DNA of 64,000 nt from Shewanella sp. MBTL60-112-B2 (GCF_019655055.1 NZ_BPFA01000001.1:232845-296844), one strand, 5' to 3'; positions 43,583 to 53,618 are shown, numbered from the stretch's first letter. The notes: generated by a model from the letters alone, not told the origin. Numbers and translations are program-made.

Positions 43583-43793
43583 GGACCTAGGACCCAAGAT
43601 CTAGATTCTAGGACACTACGCTTCGAGGACGGGCTGCTTGTGCTGAGAGGCCCTGCTAGGAAAAGCAAAAGCTTGACCTACAACAAACACCGTTTTCCCT
43701 GCTTTACCCGTCTCGGCTTTCATCGTCTTTGTCTTTTGCATTTCCTAGGACCTTTCTTGGCAGTTCCTAGAGCCTAGGGCCTGCTCTTTAAAA
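43583..43793 (-). repeat. CTAG-heptamer intergenic element, copy F
   Basis: Same orientation as copy E. On the minus strand: GTGTTTGTTGTAGGTC, TTTTCCTAGCAGGGC-(15-base loop)-GCCCGTCCTCGAAGCGTAGTG, with CTAG units at both ends (ACCTAGGACC near 43584; CCTAGAGCCTAGGGCC near 43770). Lies between the hairpin and the pepO stop. Confidence 0.75.
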
Positions 43794-43800
43794 AAACTGA

Positions 43801-45885
43801 TTACCAGATTTTTACTCGTTTCTCTGGTGCTATGTACATGGCATCGCCCGGCTTCAAAGCGTATGTGCTGTAAAACTCAGGCATGTTAGATAGTGCACCT
43901 AGAGCACGGAACTGCGCTGGTGAATGTGGATCGGTCGCCACACGGTTACGCATTGACTCTTCTTTGATTTTTGCTCGCCAAATTTGAGTGAAACCAATGA
44001 AGAAACGTTGATCGCCTGTTAGGCCGTCGATCACCGGGGCTTCTTTACCCTTAAGTGACTTCTTGTATGCGCGGTAAGCGATAGTCACGCCAGAAAGGTC
44101 GCCGATGTTCTCACCCAAAGTCAGTTCGCCGTTAACGTTTAAGTCGTCAAATACCGCGTAATCGTTGTATTGATCGACAAGCGCCTTACCACGAGCGGCA
44201 AACTCGGTTAAGTCTTGCTCGGTCCACCAGTCACGCATGTTGCCTTCACCGTCAAACTTAGCGCCTTGATCATCGAAACCGTGGCCCATTTCATGGCCGA
44301 TAACTGCGCCGATACCGCCGTAGTTAACCGCATCGTCAGCTTCCATATTAAAGAATGGTGGCTGTAAAATTGCTGCTGGGAACACGATTTCGTTCATGGT
44401 TGGATTGTAGTAAGCATTCACGGTTTGCGGCGTCATGTGCCACTCCCACTTACGAATTGGGCTACCGAGTTTCTCAAGTTCTTTCTCGTGGCTTAGCTCG
44501 CTTGCGCGTAGGTTGTTGCCATAGAGGTCATCTGATTTAATGGTTAACTTGTCGTAATTCTCCCAACGATCAGGGTAACCAATCTTAGGATCAAACTTGG
44601 CAAGCTTATCTTTAGCGGCCAGTTTAGTGTCGGCGCTCATCCATTCTAGCGACTCAATGCTATCACCATAGGCACCACGTAGGTTTTCAACCAGAACCTG
44701 CATACGCTCTTTGGCTTCAGGCTTAAAGTGACGCTTAACGTACACCTTACCGACCACTTCACCCAGTAGACCGTTAACCGATGACACGCCGCGTTTCCAG
44801 CGTGGTTGCTGCTCTTGTTGGCCATTGAGTGTCTTGGCAAAGAACTCGAAGTTTTCGTTATCAAGCGCTTCACTTAGGCTGCCCGCGGCATGAGTCAATA
44901 CCTGCCACTGCATATAAGTCTTCCAGGCGGCGAGATCGGTATCTTTAATGACTTGGTTTAGGCCTTGGATATAGCTAGGTTGATTGATGATGATATCGGC
45001 TTGCTTGTCGGCGCCAAGCGCGGCTAGGTAACCGTTCCAGTTAATATCTGGTGCCAATGTTGGCAAGTCTTTAACCTGATACTTGTTGTAAGTCTTAGTG
45101 CTGTCGCGGGTCTCTACTACGTCCCAATGCTGCTTAGCTATCTCAGTCTCAAGAGCCAGAATTGCTTCGGCACTCGCCTTTGGATTTGGCAAGCCTGCTA
45201 AGGTGTACATCTTTTCGATGTGTTCAACATAGGCCTTACGGATATTAACGAAACGCTCGTCTTGGTTTAGGTAATAGTCTTTCTCTGGCAGGCTAAGACC
45301 ATATTGCCAGATATGCGTGGCATAGCGACTTGAATCTTTGGCATCAACGTTAATGTAAAACGCCATAGGGGTACCACTACCAATAATTTGGCTGCGAGCG
45401 AAGTAAGTGACTAGCTCGTCTTTAGACTTAATCGCGTTAACTTTTTCTAGTTCGCTTTGAATTGGTGTCACGCCCAGTTTGTTAAGGGTTTCAACATCCA
45501 TAAATGAGTTGTATAGATCGGCAACTTTCTGCTCGTCGCTACCGACTTTGAGGTTTGGCGTTGCGGCGACTTCTTCGATGATAGCTTTTACGTCGTCACG
45601 AGACTTTTCACGCAGATCATAAAATGCCCCAGTACTGGTGCGATCGCTCGGAATGGTGGTGTCTTTTACCCAAGTACCATTTACGTACGAGTAGAAGTCA
45701 TCTTGTGGACGAACTGACTTGTCGAAATTAGTAAAGTCGATACCTGAGGACAGTACTTTTTCAACAGCAACAGCGGCTTCTGTCTTGCTTGTGTCTGGTG
45801 TCTTTACTTCAGTGGGTTCGCTGTTACATGCACTGAGGCCAACGATAAGGGAAGCGCATAAGCCCCCAACGAGTACTTTTTTCAT
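43801..45885 (-). CDS. pepO: M13-family zinc metallopeptidase, PepO-like lipoprotein
   Basis: A 694-residue neprilysin-family peptidase with a lipoprotein signal (LIVGLSACNSE). The N-terminal neprilysin domain starts near SGIDFTNFDKSVRPQDDFYSYVNGTWVK; the catalytic block VIGHEMGHGFDDQGAKFD (about residue 530) holds HExxH, with ENIGDLSG downstream as the third ligand. It cleaves peptides on the outside of the cytoplasmic membrane. Good AAGGAAGAAAA site. A long leader (about 300 bases) separates it from the acetyltransferase gene. Confidence 0.92.
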   Translation of the reverse strand: MKKVLVGGLCASLIVGLSACNSEPTEVKTPDTSKTEAAVAVEKVLSSGIDFTNFDKSVRPQDDFYSYVNGTWVKDTTIPSDRTSTGAFYDLREKSRDDVKAIIEEVAATPNLKVGSDEQKVADLYNSFMDVETLNKLGVTPIQSELEKVNAIKSKDELVTYFARSQIIGSGTPMAFYINVDAKDSSRYATHIWQYGLSLPEKDYYLNQDERFVNIRKAYVEHIEKMYTLAGLPNPKASAEAILALETEIAKQHWDVVETRDSTKTYNKYQVKDLPTLAPDINWNGYLAALGADKQADIIINQPSYIQGLNQVIKDTDLAAWKTYMQWQVLTHAAGSLSEALDNENFEFFAKTLNGQQEQQPRWKRGVSSVNGLLGEVVGKVYVKRHFKPEAKERMQVLVENLRGAYGDSIESLEWMSADTKLAAKDKLAKFDPKIGYPDRWENYDKLTIKSDDLYGNNLRASELSHEKELEKLGSPIRKWEWHMTPQTVNAYYNPTMNEIVFPAAILQPPFFNMEADDAVNYGGIGAVIGHEMGHGFDDQGAKFDGEGNMRDWWTEQDLTEFAARGKALVDQYNDYAVFDDLNVNGELTLGENIGDLSGVTIAYRAYKKSLKGKEAPVIDGLTGDQRFFIGFTQIWRAKIKEESMRNRVATDPHSPAQFRALGALSNMPEFYSTYALKPGDAMYIAPEKRVKIW

Positions 45886-46145
45886 TTTTCTTCCTTAATC
45901 TATACCGTCAATTTGTTTTGCTTTTGAATCAAGCTAATTATTTTTTTCTTCAAATAGCGTATTCATGCTCTTGGCTAACGCTGGTAACGACTCATTGTCA
46001 GCTGTTGCTTGATAATGATTAGTTATTGGCAAAGTCGCACGAATTACATTGAGTTACTTATGTTAAGTTTTTGATGTGTGGCGAACAAGTCTGAGGTGTA
46101 AACTTATGTGGTTATTTAGCCTGTCATATGTAAGAAAAGGTTTCC

Positions 46146-46175
46146 TTAACTAAAAAGCGAGTAACTTTTAGTTAA
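46146..46175 (-). terminator. AT-rich hairpin after the acetyltransferase gene
   Basis: TTAACTAAAA/TTTTAGTTAA stem, weakly GC-paired. Otherwise the 302-base gap before pepO shows nothing coding. Confidence 0.4.
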
Positions 46176-46187
46176 AAGTAACCTCAA

Positions 46188-46778
46188 CTATAAGGTTTTT
46201 ATGACCTTGGCAGGTTTGCCTGCTACCACTTGTCTAGCGCCAACATCTTTAGTGACCACTGAGCCAGCACCAATCACAGCTTCATCGCCAATAGTGACAC
46301 CGGGCAAAATGATTGCGCCACCTGCTATCCAAACTCGGTTACCAATTGTCACTGCTTTGGCGGTTTCTATGCCGTGACAACGTTCAGAGGCATTAAGAGG
46401 GTGACTTGCTGTGTATATTTGCACATTGGGCCCAAGCATAGTTTGTGACCCAATGCTAATTGGCGCATTGTCATACAAAGTGCAGTTAGCATTAATAAAG
46501 GCTTTGTCGGCTAACTTAATATTGATGCCGTAACTCACATTAAAAGGCTGCACAATGACGGCCGTTTTGGCGACATGAGGTAGCAACTCATAATCGATTT
46601 GGCCGTTGATATTCATGTGTTGGTTGCGCACTTGCTGCTGATGCCAGAATTGATTGAGTTGTGGTTCTAGGCATTGATAGCGGCTGCCTGAGATCATTTT
46701 GGCAAATTCATCAATTTGCTGCGCTTTGGTTTCTAATGCACTTGTTGGCAGTTGCTCTATACTAGGTGATTGATTCAT
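46188..46778 (-). CDS. Sugar O-acetyltransferase (Maa/LacA-type)
   Basis: A 196-residue left-handed beta-helix acetyltransferase of the maltose/galactoside O-acetyltransferase family. Hexapeptide repeats run from about residue 70; the catalytic region NANCTLYDNAPISIGSQTMLGPNVQIYTASHPL contains the active His (SHPL), and VTIGNRVWIAGGAIILPGVTIGDEAVIGAGSVVTKDV follows. It transfers acetyl groups from acetyl-CoA to sugars. Substrate not clear. Monocistronic. Confidence 0.9.
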   Translation of the reverse strand: MNQSPSIEQLPTSALETKAQQIDEFAKMISGSRYQCLEPQLNQFWHQQQVRNQHMNINGQIDYELLPHVAKTAVIVQPFNVSYGINIKLADKAFINANCTLYDNAPISIGSQTMLGPNVQIYTASHPLNASERCHGIETAKAVTIGNRVWIAGGAIILPGVTIGDEAVIGAGSVVTKDVGARQVVAGKPAKVIKTL

Positions 46779-46908
46779 ATCGTATCTCTATAAAAACTCG
46801 TAATAACGATACGCTTGAGGTTGCTGCTTGTTCAAGCAAAACTTTGCCCTTTGGCGGCACTGGCCTCATAATGACGGCCATTATGGTTATATCAGCTGAG
46901 TTTCTACT

Positions 46909-47601
46909 GTGCGTTTAGATAAATTTATTTGTGAGTCAACTTCACACACTCGTGTTTCTGCTAAAAAAGCTCTACATCGTGGTGATGTGACTTGTAATGG
47001 TGAAGTGGTTAAAAACTCGGGCTTTAAAGTCACCGATGAGCATGAAATCTGCCTTGAAGGTGAGCTGCTAACCATTATTGGTCCACGCTTTATCATGCTT
47101 AATAAACCTGTTGATACGATTTGCTCAACTATAGACGAAGAGTATCAGTCGGTGATTAGTCTGCTGGATGTGATCCGTCCTGAAGACTTACATATTGCTG
47201 GTCGTTTAGATGCCGACACTACAGGTCTGGTTTTGATCACCACAGATGGACAATGGTCGCATAAAATCACCTCGCCTAAGAAAGAGTGCGGTAAGCGCTA
47301 TCTATTAGAAACGGCTGAGCCATTAAGTGAAGAACTTGTGCAGCAATTTAGCGAGGGTGTTCAGCTCAATAACGAAGATGGCCTGACTAAACCTGCAGTG
47401 CTTGAGATTTTAGGTTCGAACCAAGCGCGTTTGACGATCACCGAAGGTAAGTATCATCAGGTTAAGCGTATGCTTGCAGCCGTTGGTAACAAGGTCACTA
47501 AGCTACACCGTGAGAGCGTAGGTGCGATTGAGCTCGATGCTGAACTTGAGCTGGGTGAGTGGCGCTACCTGACAGATGCTGAAATCAAATCGGTTAAGTA
47601 A
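46909..47601 (+). CDS. rsuA: 16S rRNA pseudouridine(516) synthase RsuA
   Basis: A 230-residue synthase with an S4 domain (MRLDKFICESTSHTRVSAKKALHRGDVTCNGE), catalytic GRLDADTTGLVLITTDGQWSHKITSPKKECGKRY and KYHQVKRMLAAVGNKVTKLHRE. It follows E. coli RsuA more closely than the first gene does. The start is a GTG with no strong ribosome-binding site. Monocistronic and followed by a terminator. Confidence 0.88.
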   Translation: MRLDKFICESTSHTRVSAKKALHRGDVTCNGEVVKNSGFKVTDEHEICLEGELLTIIGPRFIMLNKPVDTICSTIDEEYQSVISLLDVIRPEDLHIAGRLDADTTGLVLITTDGQWSHKITSPKKECGKRYLLETAEPLSEELVQQFSEGVQLNNEDGLTKPAVLEILGSNQARLTITEGKYHQVKRMLAAVGNKVTKLHRESVGAIELDAELELGEWRYLTDAEIKSVK

Positions 47602-47644
47602 CGGATAAAACCGAAAGTAAGGCCATTGCCTAGCAATAGAAATT

Positions 47645-47673
47645 AAAAGGGCGCTTAATTTTAGCGCCCTTTT
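47645..47673 (+). terminator. Terminator after rsuA
   Basis: Stem AAAAGGGCGCT/AGCGCCCTTTT with a TAATTTT loop and T tract. Confidence 0.85.
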
Positions 47674-47763
47674 GTATTGATAGCCTGTCCCGTTAAGTCG
47701 ACATTTTGACGGCTTATCTATGAAACCTTCAAGTCCAATCAGTATTAAATCTACGCAGTATGA

Positions 47764-48705
47764 TTACTTAAGTAACTCTATTTTACCGCTAATAGTAGAA
47801 GCATTGAGTTCGGCGCGGCCATCACCCGCTTGAAATTTTAAGTAAGTTTGCGCTGAGTATTTTTCTTTAGTGATCTTATCACCAGTCAATTTGTTGTTTA
47901 TCTTACCGCCGGGTCCGCCATTTATATCGAAAGCAACATTGGCATCCCTAAGAAAGGTGATACTCATGTCGCCACTTACGCTGCCAAGCTTAGCGCGGCT
48001 CGACAAGGTGTTAAGCGAAACCTCTAAATCACCACTAACAGTTTTAACTGACAATACATCGATACTTTCTAAGGTGATAGTTGCATCACCAGATACAGAC
48101 TCAATGTCGACCTTGGTTGCTTTGGTGTCAGCGGTTAACTCTCCACTGACCATTTGATAGCTTAAGGTACCTGAACTTTGGCTATCTTTTATGTCGCCTG
48201 ATACGGTTTGCAGCTTACTCTTACCTGTTAAACTAAGTGTGGAAATATCGCCAGAAACAGTCTGCAACAAGGTTTTATCGCTCAGGGCATTCGCTTTGAT
48301 ATTGCCACTAACAGAGCTGATCTCTAATTTTCCACTTAAGTTACTTAGAATGTAATTAGCCGATACACCCTCTGCTTCAAGCTTAAGCTTGTGAGGAAGA
48401 GTGATGATTAACTCTGAGCCGTCTTTGTTATTACCACTGTATTGACGGGGCAAGGTATCTTCTATCAGCACTTTGTTACCATTCACACTAAAGGTAAACC
48501 CTTGGCTGAGTTCGTCTAAGCTACCTTTAACCGCGATTTCATTTTTATCCCAAGACTGAAAGGTAACGCTGCCTCGCTGTACTTTAACCTTAACTGAGGG
48601 ATTTGACTGAACCTGTTGCTGCTGCTCGATGGCTTCGCCGGCAATAGCTGTTTGGCTAAGGAAAAGTGCACCAGCCATTAGTGCGTTAAGTGGAGTGAGT
48701 TTCAT
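47764..48705 (-). CDS. DUF4097 beta-strand repeat protein (exported)
   Basis: A 313-residue protein with a signal peptide (ending TAIA). Repeated short blocks SGNIKAN, SGDISTLSL, SGDIKDSQ, SGELTADT, SGDATITLE, SGDLEVSL, SGDMSITF show the DUF4097-type SG(D/N)-punctuated beta-helix. It is the third gene of an operon led by the ECF sigma factor; overlap of four bases with the middle gene couples translation. A role in envelope stress is inference. Confidence 0.82.
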   Translation of the reverse strand: MKLTPLNALMAGALFLSQTAIAGEAIEQQQQVQSNPSVKVKVQRGSVTFQSWDKNEIAVKGSLDELSQGFTFSVNGNKVLIEDTLPRQYSGNNKDGSELIITLPHKLKLEAEGVSANYILSNLSGKLEISSVSGNIKANALSDKTLLQTVSGDISTLSLTGKSKLQTVSGDIKDSQSSGTLSYQMVSGELTADTKATKVDIESVSGDATITLESIDVLSVKTVSGDLEVSLNTLSSRAKLGSVSGDMSITFLRDANVAFDINGGPGGKINNKLTGDKITKEKYSAQTYLKFQAGDGRAELNASTISGKIELLK

Positions 48706-49238
48706 AGTAAAGCTCCTTGGGGAGATGAGTTAACTGGCAGCTTCTGCCCTTGCTGTAGTAGCTCGATTTCTTTGTGTTGAGTCCACAACCATAGCTGCCA
48801 AAGTTCCTTGTCATGGGGGGATTGTTGTAATGTTTGGTAGATCTGCTCGGCGGCCTTTCTAAGCTGCTCTATGCCTTTTTCAACGGGGGCACCTAACTCG
48901 GTGGTTTGCCAGTTGACTTGCTGTTGCTGGCTCAATAGCTGCACTTGAAGCTGATGCTGATGTTGGATCTCTGCCAAGGTAGCCAGCAGGGGAGAGTCTG
49001 TGGCTATCGGTACTGTGTTCTGCTGCCAAAGATTAATACCTACAAGCCCGGTGAGCAGTACCATACTGGCAATGGCGAGACGCATCCATTGGCTGTTTTG
49101 TTGATTTTCAGTTTTAGTTTGTTGAAACTCGGGCTTATCGAGTTGTTTTTCAATATTACTCCAAAGCTCTTTTTGAGGTTGGATCTCTTTAGGCGCCTGA
49201 TTTATTAGCTGTGTGAGTTTAGCCTTAGCATCATTCAT
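48702..49238 (-). CDS. Single-membrane-segment protein, putative anti-sigma factor
   Basis: A 178-residue protein. Residues 1 to about 45 are cytoplasmic (MNDAKAKLTQLINQAPKEIQPQKELW), a membrane helix follows near 50-67 (LAIASMVLLTGLVGINLW) and the rest is periplasmic and Gln-rich helical. No zinc anti-sigma (HxxxCxxC) motif is visible. Its place directly after an ECF sigma gene (8-base overlap) is the main reason to call it an anti-sigma factor. Confidence 0.65.
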   Translation of the reverse strand: MNDAKAKLTQLINQAPKEIQPQKELWSNIEKQLDKPEFQQTKTENQQNSQWMRLAIASMVLLTGLVGINLWQQNTVPIATDSPLLATLAEIQHQHQLQVQLLSQQQQVNWQTTELGAPVEKGIEQLRKAAEQIYQTLQQSPHDKELWQLWLWTQHKEIELLQQGQKLPVNSSPQGALL

Positions 49239-49812
49239 TACGGCCTCCTTTAACGGTTTGACCTTTATCTATTTGGCGTTGGTCAATTAGCGCCTCGAGT
49301 AATTTTTGTGCCCTGTGGTATTGCGCTTTACTTGTACCTGCTGCAATCCCCATTAGCTGACCAACTTCTTCATGCTTATAACCTTCGATCGCATGAAGCA
49401 CGAAAACGATCCGGGCACGCTCTGGTAGCTTGAGTAAAATTTTATCTAGGTCTTCATACTCATCGTTAACACTTTCAACATCGATATCAATACTGACAAA
49501 CCGTGACCAAAATGAGCGCTGTTTCTTCAGGTTTGAAAGCGCTTGATTGACACTGAGAGTGTGCAACCAAGTCGTAAATTGACTATCGCCACGAAACTGC
49601 GGCAACTTTTGCCAAAGCCTGACGAAACAGTCTTGTGTAGCCTCTTCGGCTAGCGATGTTTGGCCGGTGATCCTCAAGCACAGTGCATATACGCGCTGGT
49701 GGTGTAATTGATACAGCTGCTTAAAAGCGAACTTATCACCTAGCTTGGCTTTATCTATTAGTTCAGGTTCTAGAAGCGGCCTTGGTTCCATTACCTGTAT
49801 TTGTGCCGTCAC
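49231..49812 (-). CDS. ECF RNA polymerase sigma factor
   Basis: A 193-residue ECF sigma factor: region 2 (LIDKAKLGDKFAFKQLYQLHHQRVYALCLRITG, AEEATQDCFVRLWQKLPQFRGDSQFTTWLHTLSVNQALSNLKK) and region 4 (LLKLPERARIVFVLHAIEGYKHEEVGQLMGIAAGTSKAQYHRAQKLLE). It heads a three-gene operon with a membrane protein and a DUF4097 protein. GTG start with AAGGAAATTT upstream; an ATG seven codons later is possible. Its regulon probably includes the operon itself. Confidence 0.88.
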   Translation of the reverse strand: MTAQIQVMEPRPLLEPELIDKAKLGDKFAFKQLYQLHHQRVYALCLRITGQTSLAEEATQDCFVRLWQKLPQFRGDSQFTTWLHTLSVNQALSNLKKQRSFWSRFVSIDIDVESVNDEYEDLDKILLKLPERARIVFVLHAIEGYKHEEVGQLMGIAAGTSKAQYHRAQKLLEALIDQRQIDKGQTVKGGRNE

Positions 49813-50023
49813 TCAAATTTCCTTGTGCGCAGTTGATACTAATAAGACATAGCCAACAGATAAAAAGGTTTAAATGCAATAGAAAATATTTTTAGGGGAG
49901 GCTGCTGGAGTGTTAACGAAGTATTTATTACGAGCTAGATTATATGCTTGTTAAATTAAATGCCTGCAAAAGTTAGAGCAACGGAATCTAATTCAAGCAG
50001 GGTTAGTGGTTAGTCATCCCAAT

Positions 50024-50053
50024 AAAAAGAGGAGCATCAATGGCTCCTCTTGG
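50024..50053 (-). terminator. Terminator after the cyclodeaminase-like gene
   Basis: Stem AAGAGGAGC/GCTCCTCTT with T tract on the minus strand. The remaining gap to the sigma gene start (about 210 bases) shows nothing coding. Confidence 0.8.
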
Positions 50054-50094
50054 TTACATATCATAAAGCGGTAGTTGCTCCGCCTTAGATAAGG

Positions 50095-51042
50095 CTAGCT
50101 CAGCTTAGAGAAGACTAGCTGGGCACCAACAAGATCGGCAAGTGCAGTGCCTACGGTCTTGAAGATGGTGATTTCATCATTGCTGGTGCGGCCTTTAATT
50201 TGAGCAGTACATAGCTGCCCCAGCTCTCCTTTCACCTCATCAAGAGAGAATACGCCCTCTTCGATAGGCAGGAGTAACTCGCCAGCTTCAGCAAACACAT
50301 TGATTTTAGAGTCGACAAATACTGATGATTTGGTGATGAGTTGAGTATCACATTCGCGTCTATCGTGATTATGGTTGCCGACAAAATCGGTATGAGTACC
50401 TGGTTGCACCCAGTCTCCTGGGAATAGAGGGATGGGTGAGCCGGTTGCGCAGCTAATGACGTCGGCTTCACGCACGCTTTGCTCGAGATCTGTACATAGT
50501 AATACTTCAATATCTGGGCGTTTATTACGGATAAGCTCAATCGTAGCGCGAGCTTTCTCTTCATTGCGTCCCCAAATGGTGATTTGGGTAATAGGGCGCA
50601 CGCTGGCATGAGCAAGTGCCATAAAGGAAGCTAAGTTACCCGTGCCACAAACAAGCAGCTTGTTTGAGTCTTCACGTGACAAGTAACGGCTTCCCAATGC
50701 CGAGATAGCTGCTGTGCGCCAGAAGGTGACACTGGTGCCATCGACTAGGGCTTGTGGCTCACCTGTTTCACGGCTAAAGACTAATATTTTTGAATATAAG
50801 CTAGCCAGTGCAGGGGCTTTTTTTGGGTTGTCAGGGAAGTAAGTAAAGGCTTTAACGGCAATCGCTTTATCATTCCATGAAGGTAAAACGGCAAAGGCAT
50901 CATTATGTTCACCAGATTCATCAAGGCTGAACACTCGGCGTTGCGGCATGCCTGCAGGGCGAGAGAATGTCTCATCGAGGGCATTGATTAGATCGGGGAA
51001 ATTAAGTGACTGATGAACTGATTCTGCATTAATGACTAACAT
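50095..51042 (-). CDS. Ornithine cyclodeaminase/mu-crystallin family protein
   Basis: A 315-residue NAD(P)-dependent dehydrogenase-fold protein: YFPDNPKKAPALASLYSKILVFSRETGEPQALVDGTSVTFWRTAAISALGSRYLSR is the substrate-side domain, LLVCGTGNLASFMALAHA the nucleotide-binding GxGxxA-type loop, and DWVQPGTHTDFVGNH the C-terminal block. Members are ornithine cyclodeaminases, delta-1-pyrroline-2-carboxylate reductases or similar; which is not clear. The start used has GGAGG six bases upstream; an ATG four codons earlier overlaps that site and is rejected. Confidence 0.87.
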   Translation of the reverse strand: MLVINAESVHQSLNFPDLINALDETFSRPAGMPQRRVFSLDESGEHNDAFAVLPSWNDKAIAVKAFTYFPDNPKKAPALASLYSKILVFSRETGEPQALVDGTSVTFWRTAAISALGSRYLSREDSNKLLVCGTGNLASFMALAHASVRPITQITIWGRNEEKARATIELIRNKRPDIEVLLCTDLEQSVREADVISCATGSPIPLFPGDWVQPGTHTDFVGNHNHDRRECDTQLITKSSVFVDSKINVFAEAGELLLPIEEGVFSLDEVKGELGQLCTAQIKGRTSNDEITIFKTVGTALADLVGAQLVFSKLS

Positions 51043-51280
51043 GAAAACCTCCATTTAAGTATATTTTATACTATTTGCAGGTATTGCTTGAGTCAATGAA
51101 CTTTTATCTGGTGAATTATATTTCAACTTAATAATTAGAATGTTAGCTATTGTTTGCTGTTTTTGTTCTGTTTTGTAGCTAAATGTACTATCAAGTCGGC
51201 CGATAGAGATAAATGACAGTCCGAGGAGAGTGCAAAAGTGTTTTCCAAGGGAAAAAATCCGATATAAAAAGAGATGTAAA

Positions 51281-53143
51281 ATGCTAATTCGTTACAAATT
51301 ACTGTTAAGTGCAGGAGTGTCCATTACGGCGCTAGCCGCCATGTTTGGCCTTCAAGTTTATTTTAGTCAAGTGCAAACGGAATTAGCACAAGCCTCACAA
51401 GATATTGCCGGGCTTAAGAATGAGGTTTTACTGTTACGTAAAGATGAAAAGGATTTTCTAGCAAGAAAGGAGCTTAAGTATGTTGAGCAGCATGGGGCTG
51501 ACAACCGAGAAGCTCAAGAGACGGTTGTTAAGTTGACCGCAGTGTTTGAAAAATATGAGATCCCCATAGAGAGTTTAAGCCTGTTTAGTCAAGAGCTTGG
51601 CCGTTATGAATCCGCCTTTAGCAATGTCGTTAGCCTAAATAAGCAGATAGGACTTACTCCTAAAACGGGTTTATATGGCACCCTACGCAGCGCTGTACAT
51701 CAAGTTGAAAGCTTAGTTACGCAGTATGATGAACCACAATTGATGGTGAAGATGCTACAACTTAGGCGCGCTGAGAAAGACTTTATGCTCAGACGTAGTG
51801 AAGGTTATGTGGCAAAGTTTGATAAAAATCTCGAAAGCTTCATTAATACTGCGAATGTGTCGCAATTGGGTGTACAAGCTAAGCAGCAGGTGTTGGGTAA
51901 TATTCAGCAGTATCATGCCGATTTTAAAGCCTTAGTCGAGAAAGAGAAGTTGCTCGGCCTGAGCATTTCTGAAGGCGAGCGTGGCAAGTTGCGTCAAGCG
52001 GTTGCTAATACGGATAGTGCGCTTAAACAACTTGAATCTTTAGCCCTGAATGCCATTAGTGATAAAGAAAGTTCGGCGTTTATTTTTGGTCTTGCTATTG
52101 CGGTTCTAATCGCCCTTGCGCTAGCTGTGACCACTTTAATGATTATCCGCAGTATTATTGATCCGGTTAAACGCATTACTGATGTGATCACTCATATTGA
52201 GGCGAATAAAGATCTGTCAATGCGTTGCGATACCAGTAGTGACGATGAACTAGGTCAAATCGCCAGACACTTTAACAGTATGGTGGAAAGCTTCCAGCAA
52301 CTGATCCATCAGGTGACTCAATCGGTGGAGACTATGAACCAGTCCTGCCAGGAGCTCTCTAGTAACGTGGCGCGAGCCTCACTGGGGGCTGAGAATCAGC
52401 TCAATGAAACCGATATGGTGGCGACGGCGATTACTGAGATGGGGGCGACCATCGATGAGATAGCTAAGAATACAGAACTTGCCGCTAACAAGGCTAGCAT
52501 GACTCATGATAATGCACAGACAGGGCGAGTCGGTGTGCAGCAGACGATTGAAAAAATCGAGCTATTGGCTCAGCAGATCAATGAGTCTGCTGCTGTTGTC
52601 AGCGACCTTGAGAAAGACAGCGAAACCATAGGCAGTGTGCTGGATGTTATTCGTGGTATTGCCGAGCAAACCAATTTACTGGCATTAAATGCGGCTATTG
52701 AGGCGGCAAGAGCGGGAGAGCAGGGACGGGGTTTTGCTGTTGTTGCTGATGAGGTTCGAAGCCTTGCAATGCGCACTCAAGAGTCGACAGAGGAGATAGC
52801 TGCGATAATTCAGACCTTACAGTCTCGAACTCACTCTATCGTAGATCTGATGCAATCTAGCCGAGAGCAGGGCAACGAAAGTGCTGAGCAAGCCGCTTCA
52901 GCAGGGACTCTACTTGAGCAGATCAATGGAGATGTGACTAACATTATGGATATGAGTACTCAGATTGCGGCGGCGATTGAAGAGCAAAGTATGGTCGCGG
53001 CTGAGGTTAACCAGAATGTGGTGGTGATCCGCGATATCGCTCAGGAAACAGCTGATGTTGCTACGCAGAACTCGAGTGCCACAGAAGAGGTTCGTGAGCG
53101 CGCTGAGTTTCTGCAAGATGCGGTGAGCAAGTTTAAGGTTTAG
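51281..53143 (+). CDS. Methyl-accepting chemotaxis protein (HBM sensor type)
   Basis: A chemoreceptor of about 620 residues. TM1 near 8-28, a periplasmic helical-bimodular (HBM)-like sensor with the paired motifs [15 protein letters not shown] and [17 protein letters not shown]2, a HAMP domain ([16 protein letters not shown]), and the conserved signalling tip [38 protein letters not shown] receptors bind organic acids in other bacteria, so a similar ligand is plausible. The ATG at this start follows AAGAGATG; an upstream GTG is less likely. A terminator follows. Confidence 0.9.
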   Translation: MLIRYKLLLSAGVSITALAAMFGLQVYFSQVQTELAQASQDIAGLKNEVLLLRKDEKDFLARKELKYVEQHGADNREAQETVVKLTAVFEKYEIPIESLSLFSQELGRYESAFSNVVSLNKQIGLTPKTGLYGTLRSAVHQVESLVTQYDEPQLMVKMLQLRRAEKDFMLRRSEGYVAKFDKNLESFINTANVSQLGVQAKQQVLGNIQQYHADFKALVEKEKLLGLSISEGERGKLRQAVANTDSALKQLESLALNAISDKESSAFIFGLAIAVLIALALAVTTLMIIRSIIDPVKRITDVITHIEANKDLSMRCDTSSDDELGQIARHFNSMVESFQQLIHQVTQSVETMNQSCQELSSNVARASLGAENQLNETDMVATAITEMGATIDEIAKNTELAANKASMTHDNAQTGRVGVQQTIEKIELLAQQINESAAVVSDLEKDSETIGSVLDVIRGIAEQTNLLALNAAIEAARAGEQGRGFAVVADEVRSLAMRTQESTEEIAAIIQTLQSRTHSIVDLMQSSREQGNESAEQAASAGTLLEQINGDVTNIMDMSTQIAAAIEEQSMVAAEVNQNVVVIRDIAQETADVATQNSSATEEVRERAEFLQDAVSKFKV

Positions 53144-53168
53144 ATATTTTAATCTGATGAGCACATTG

Positions 53169-53194
53169 AAGCCTCGAGTCATCTCGGGGCTTTT
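53169..53194 (+). terminator. Terminator of the chemoreceptor gene
   Basis: Stem AAGCCTCGAG/CTCGGGGCTT with TCAT loop and T tract. A second, smaller hairpin AAACCTCGC/GCGAGGTTT follows at 53254-53274. Confidence 0.8.
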
Positions 53195-53343
53195 CTATAT
53201 TAGGGAAGTGCGGCATAGAGAGATAAGTATTTTGATAAAATTCAGACATAAAAAAACCTCGCTATGCGAGGTTTAGTTTAGCGATTTAAGGTCTTAATTT
53301 GCCTTATCGCTGGTTTAGCTGTTGCAACACCTAAACTGAATAT

Positions 53344-53419
53344 TGGTGCCCGAACCCGGAATCGAACCAGGGACACGAGGATTTTCAATCCTCTGCTCTA
53401 CCGACTGAGCTATTCGGGC
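53344..53419 (-). tRNA. tRNA-Phe (GAA)
   Basis: A 76-base cloverleaf with acceptor GCCCGAA/TTCGGGC, D arm, anticodon loop TTGAAAA giving the GAA anticodon, and TTCGATT T-loop, with CCA encoded. Apart from the acceptor and a few stem changes it is very similar to E. coli tRNA-Phe. The surrounding 794-base gap also holds the chemoreceptor terminators and the 17-bp repeat array. Confidence 0.97.
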
Positions 53420-53618
53420 AACGGACGCTATTAAAAGGTTTTTACGCTTTTGAGTCAACCAATTTTTGCAAATAAGTCAGTTTATTTGCTCGCCCGTTGA
53501 ATAATTAGACGTTTAGCTTCAGAAGTGAGCAATAATCGTAAATGAATGGTTTATTGGGTAATTAGCCTGTTGTCGACGAAGCGAATATGAAAGGTGACTT
53601 TGCTAGGCTTTATAGGTT

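Noticed and set aside
46012..46030. Fur-box-like GATAATGATTAGTTATTG
   Set aside because: Only the left half matches the consensus; right half is poor and it is far from the pepO start.
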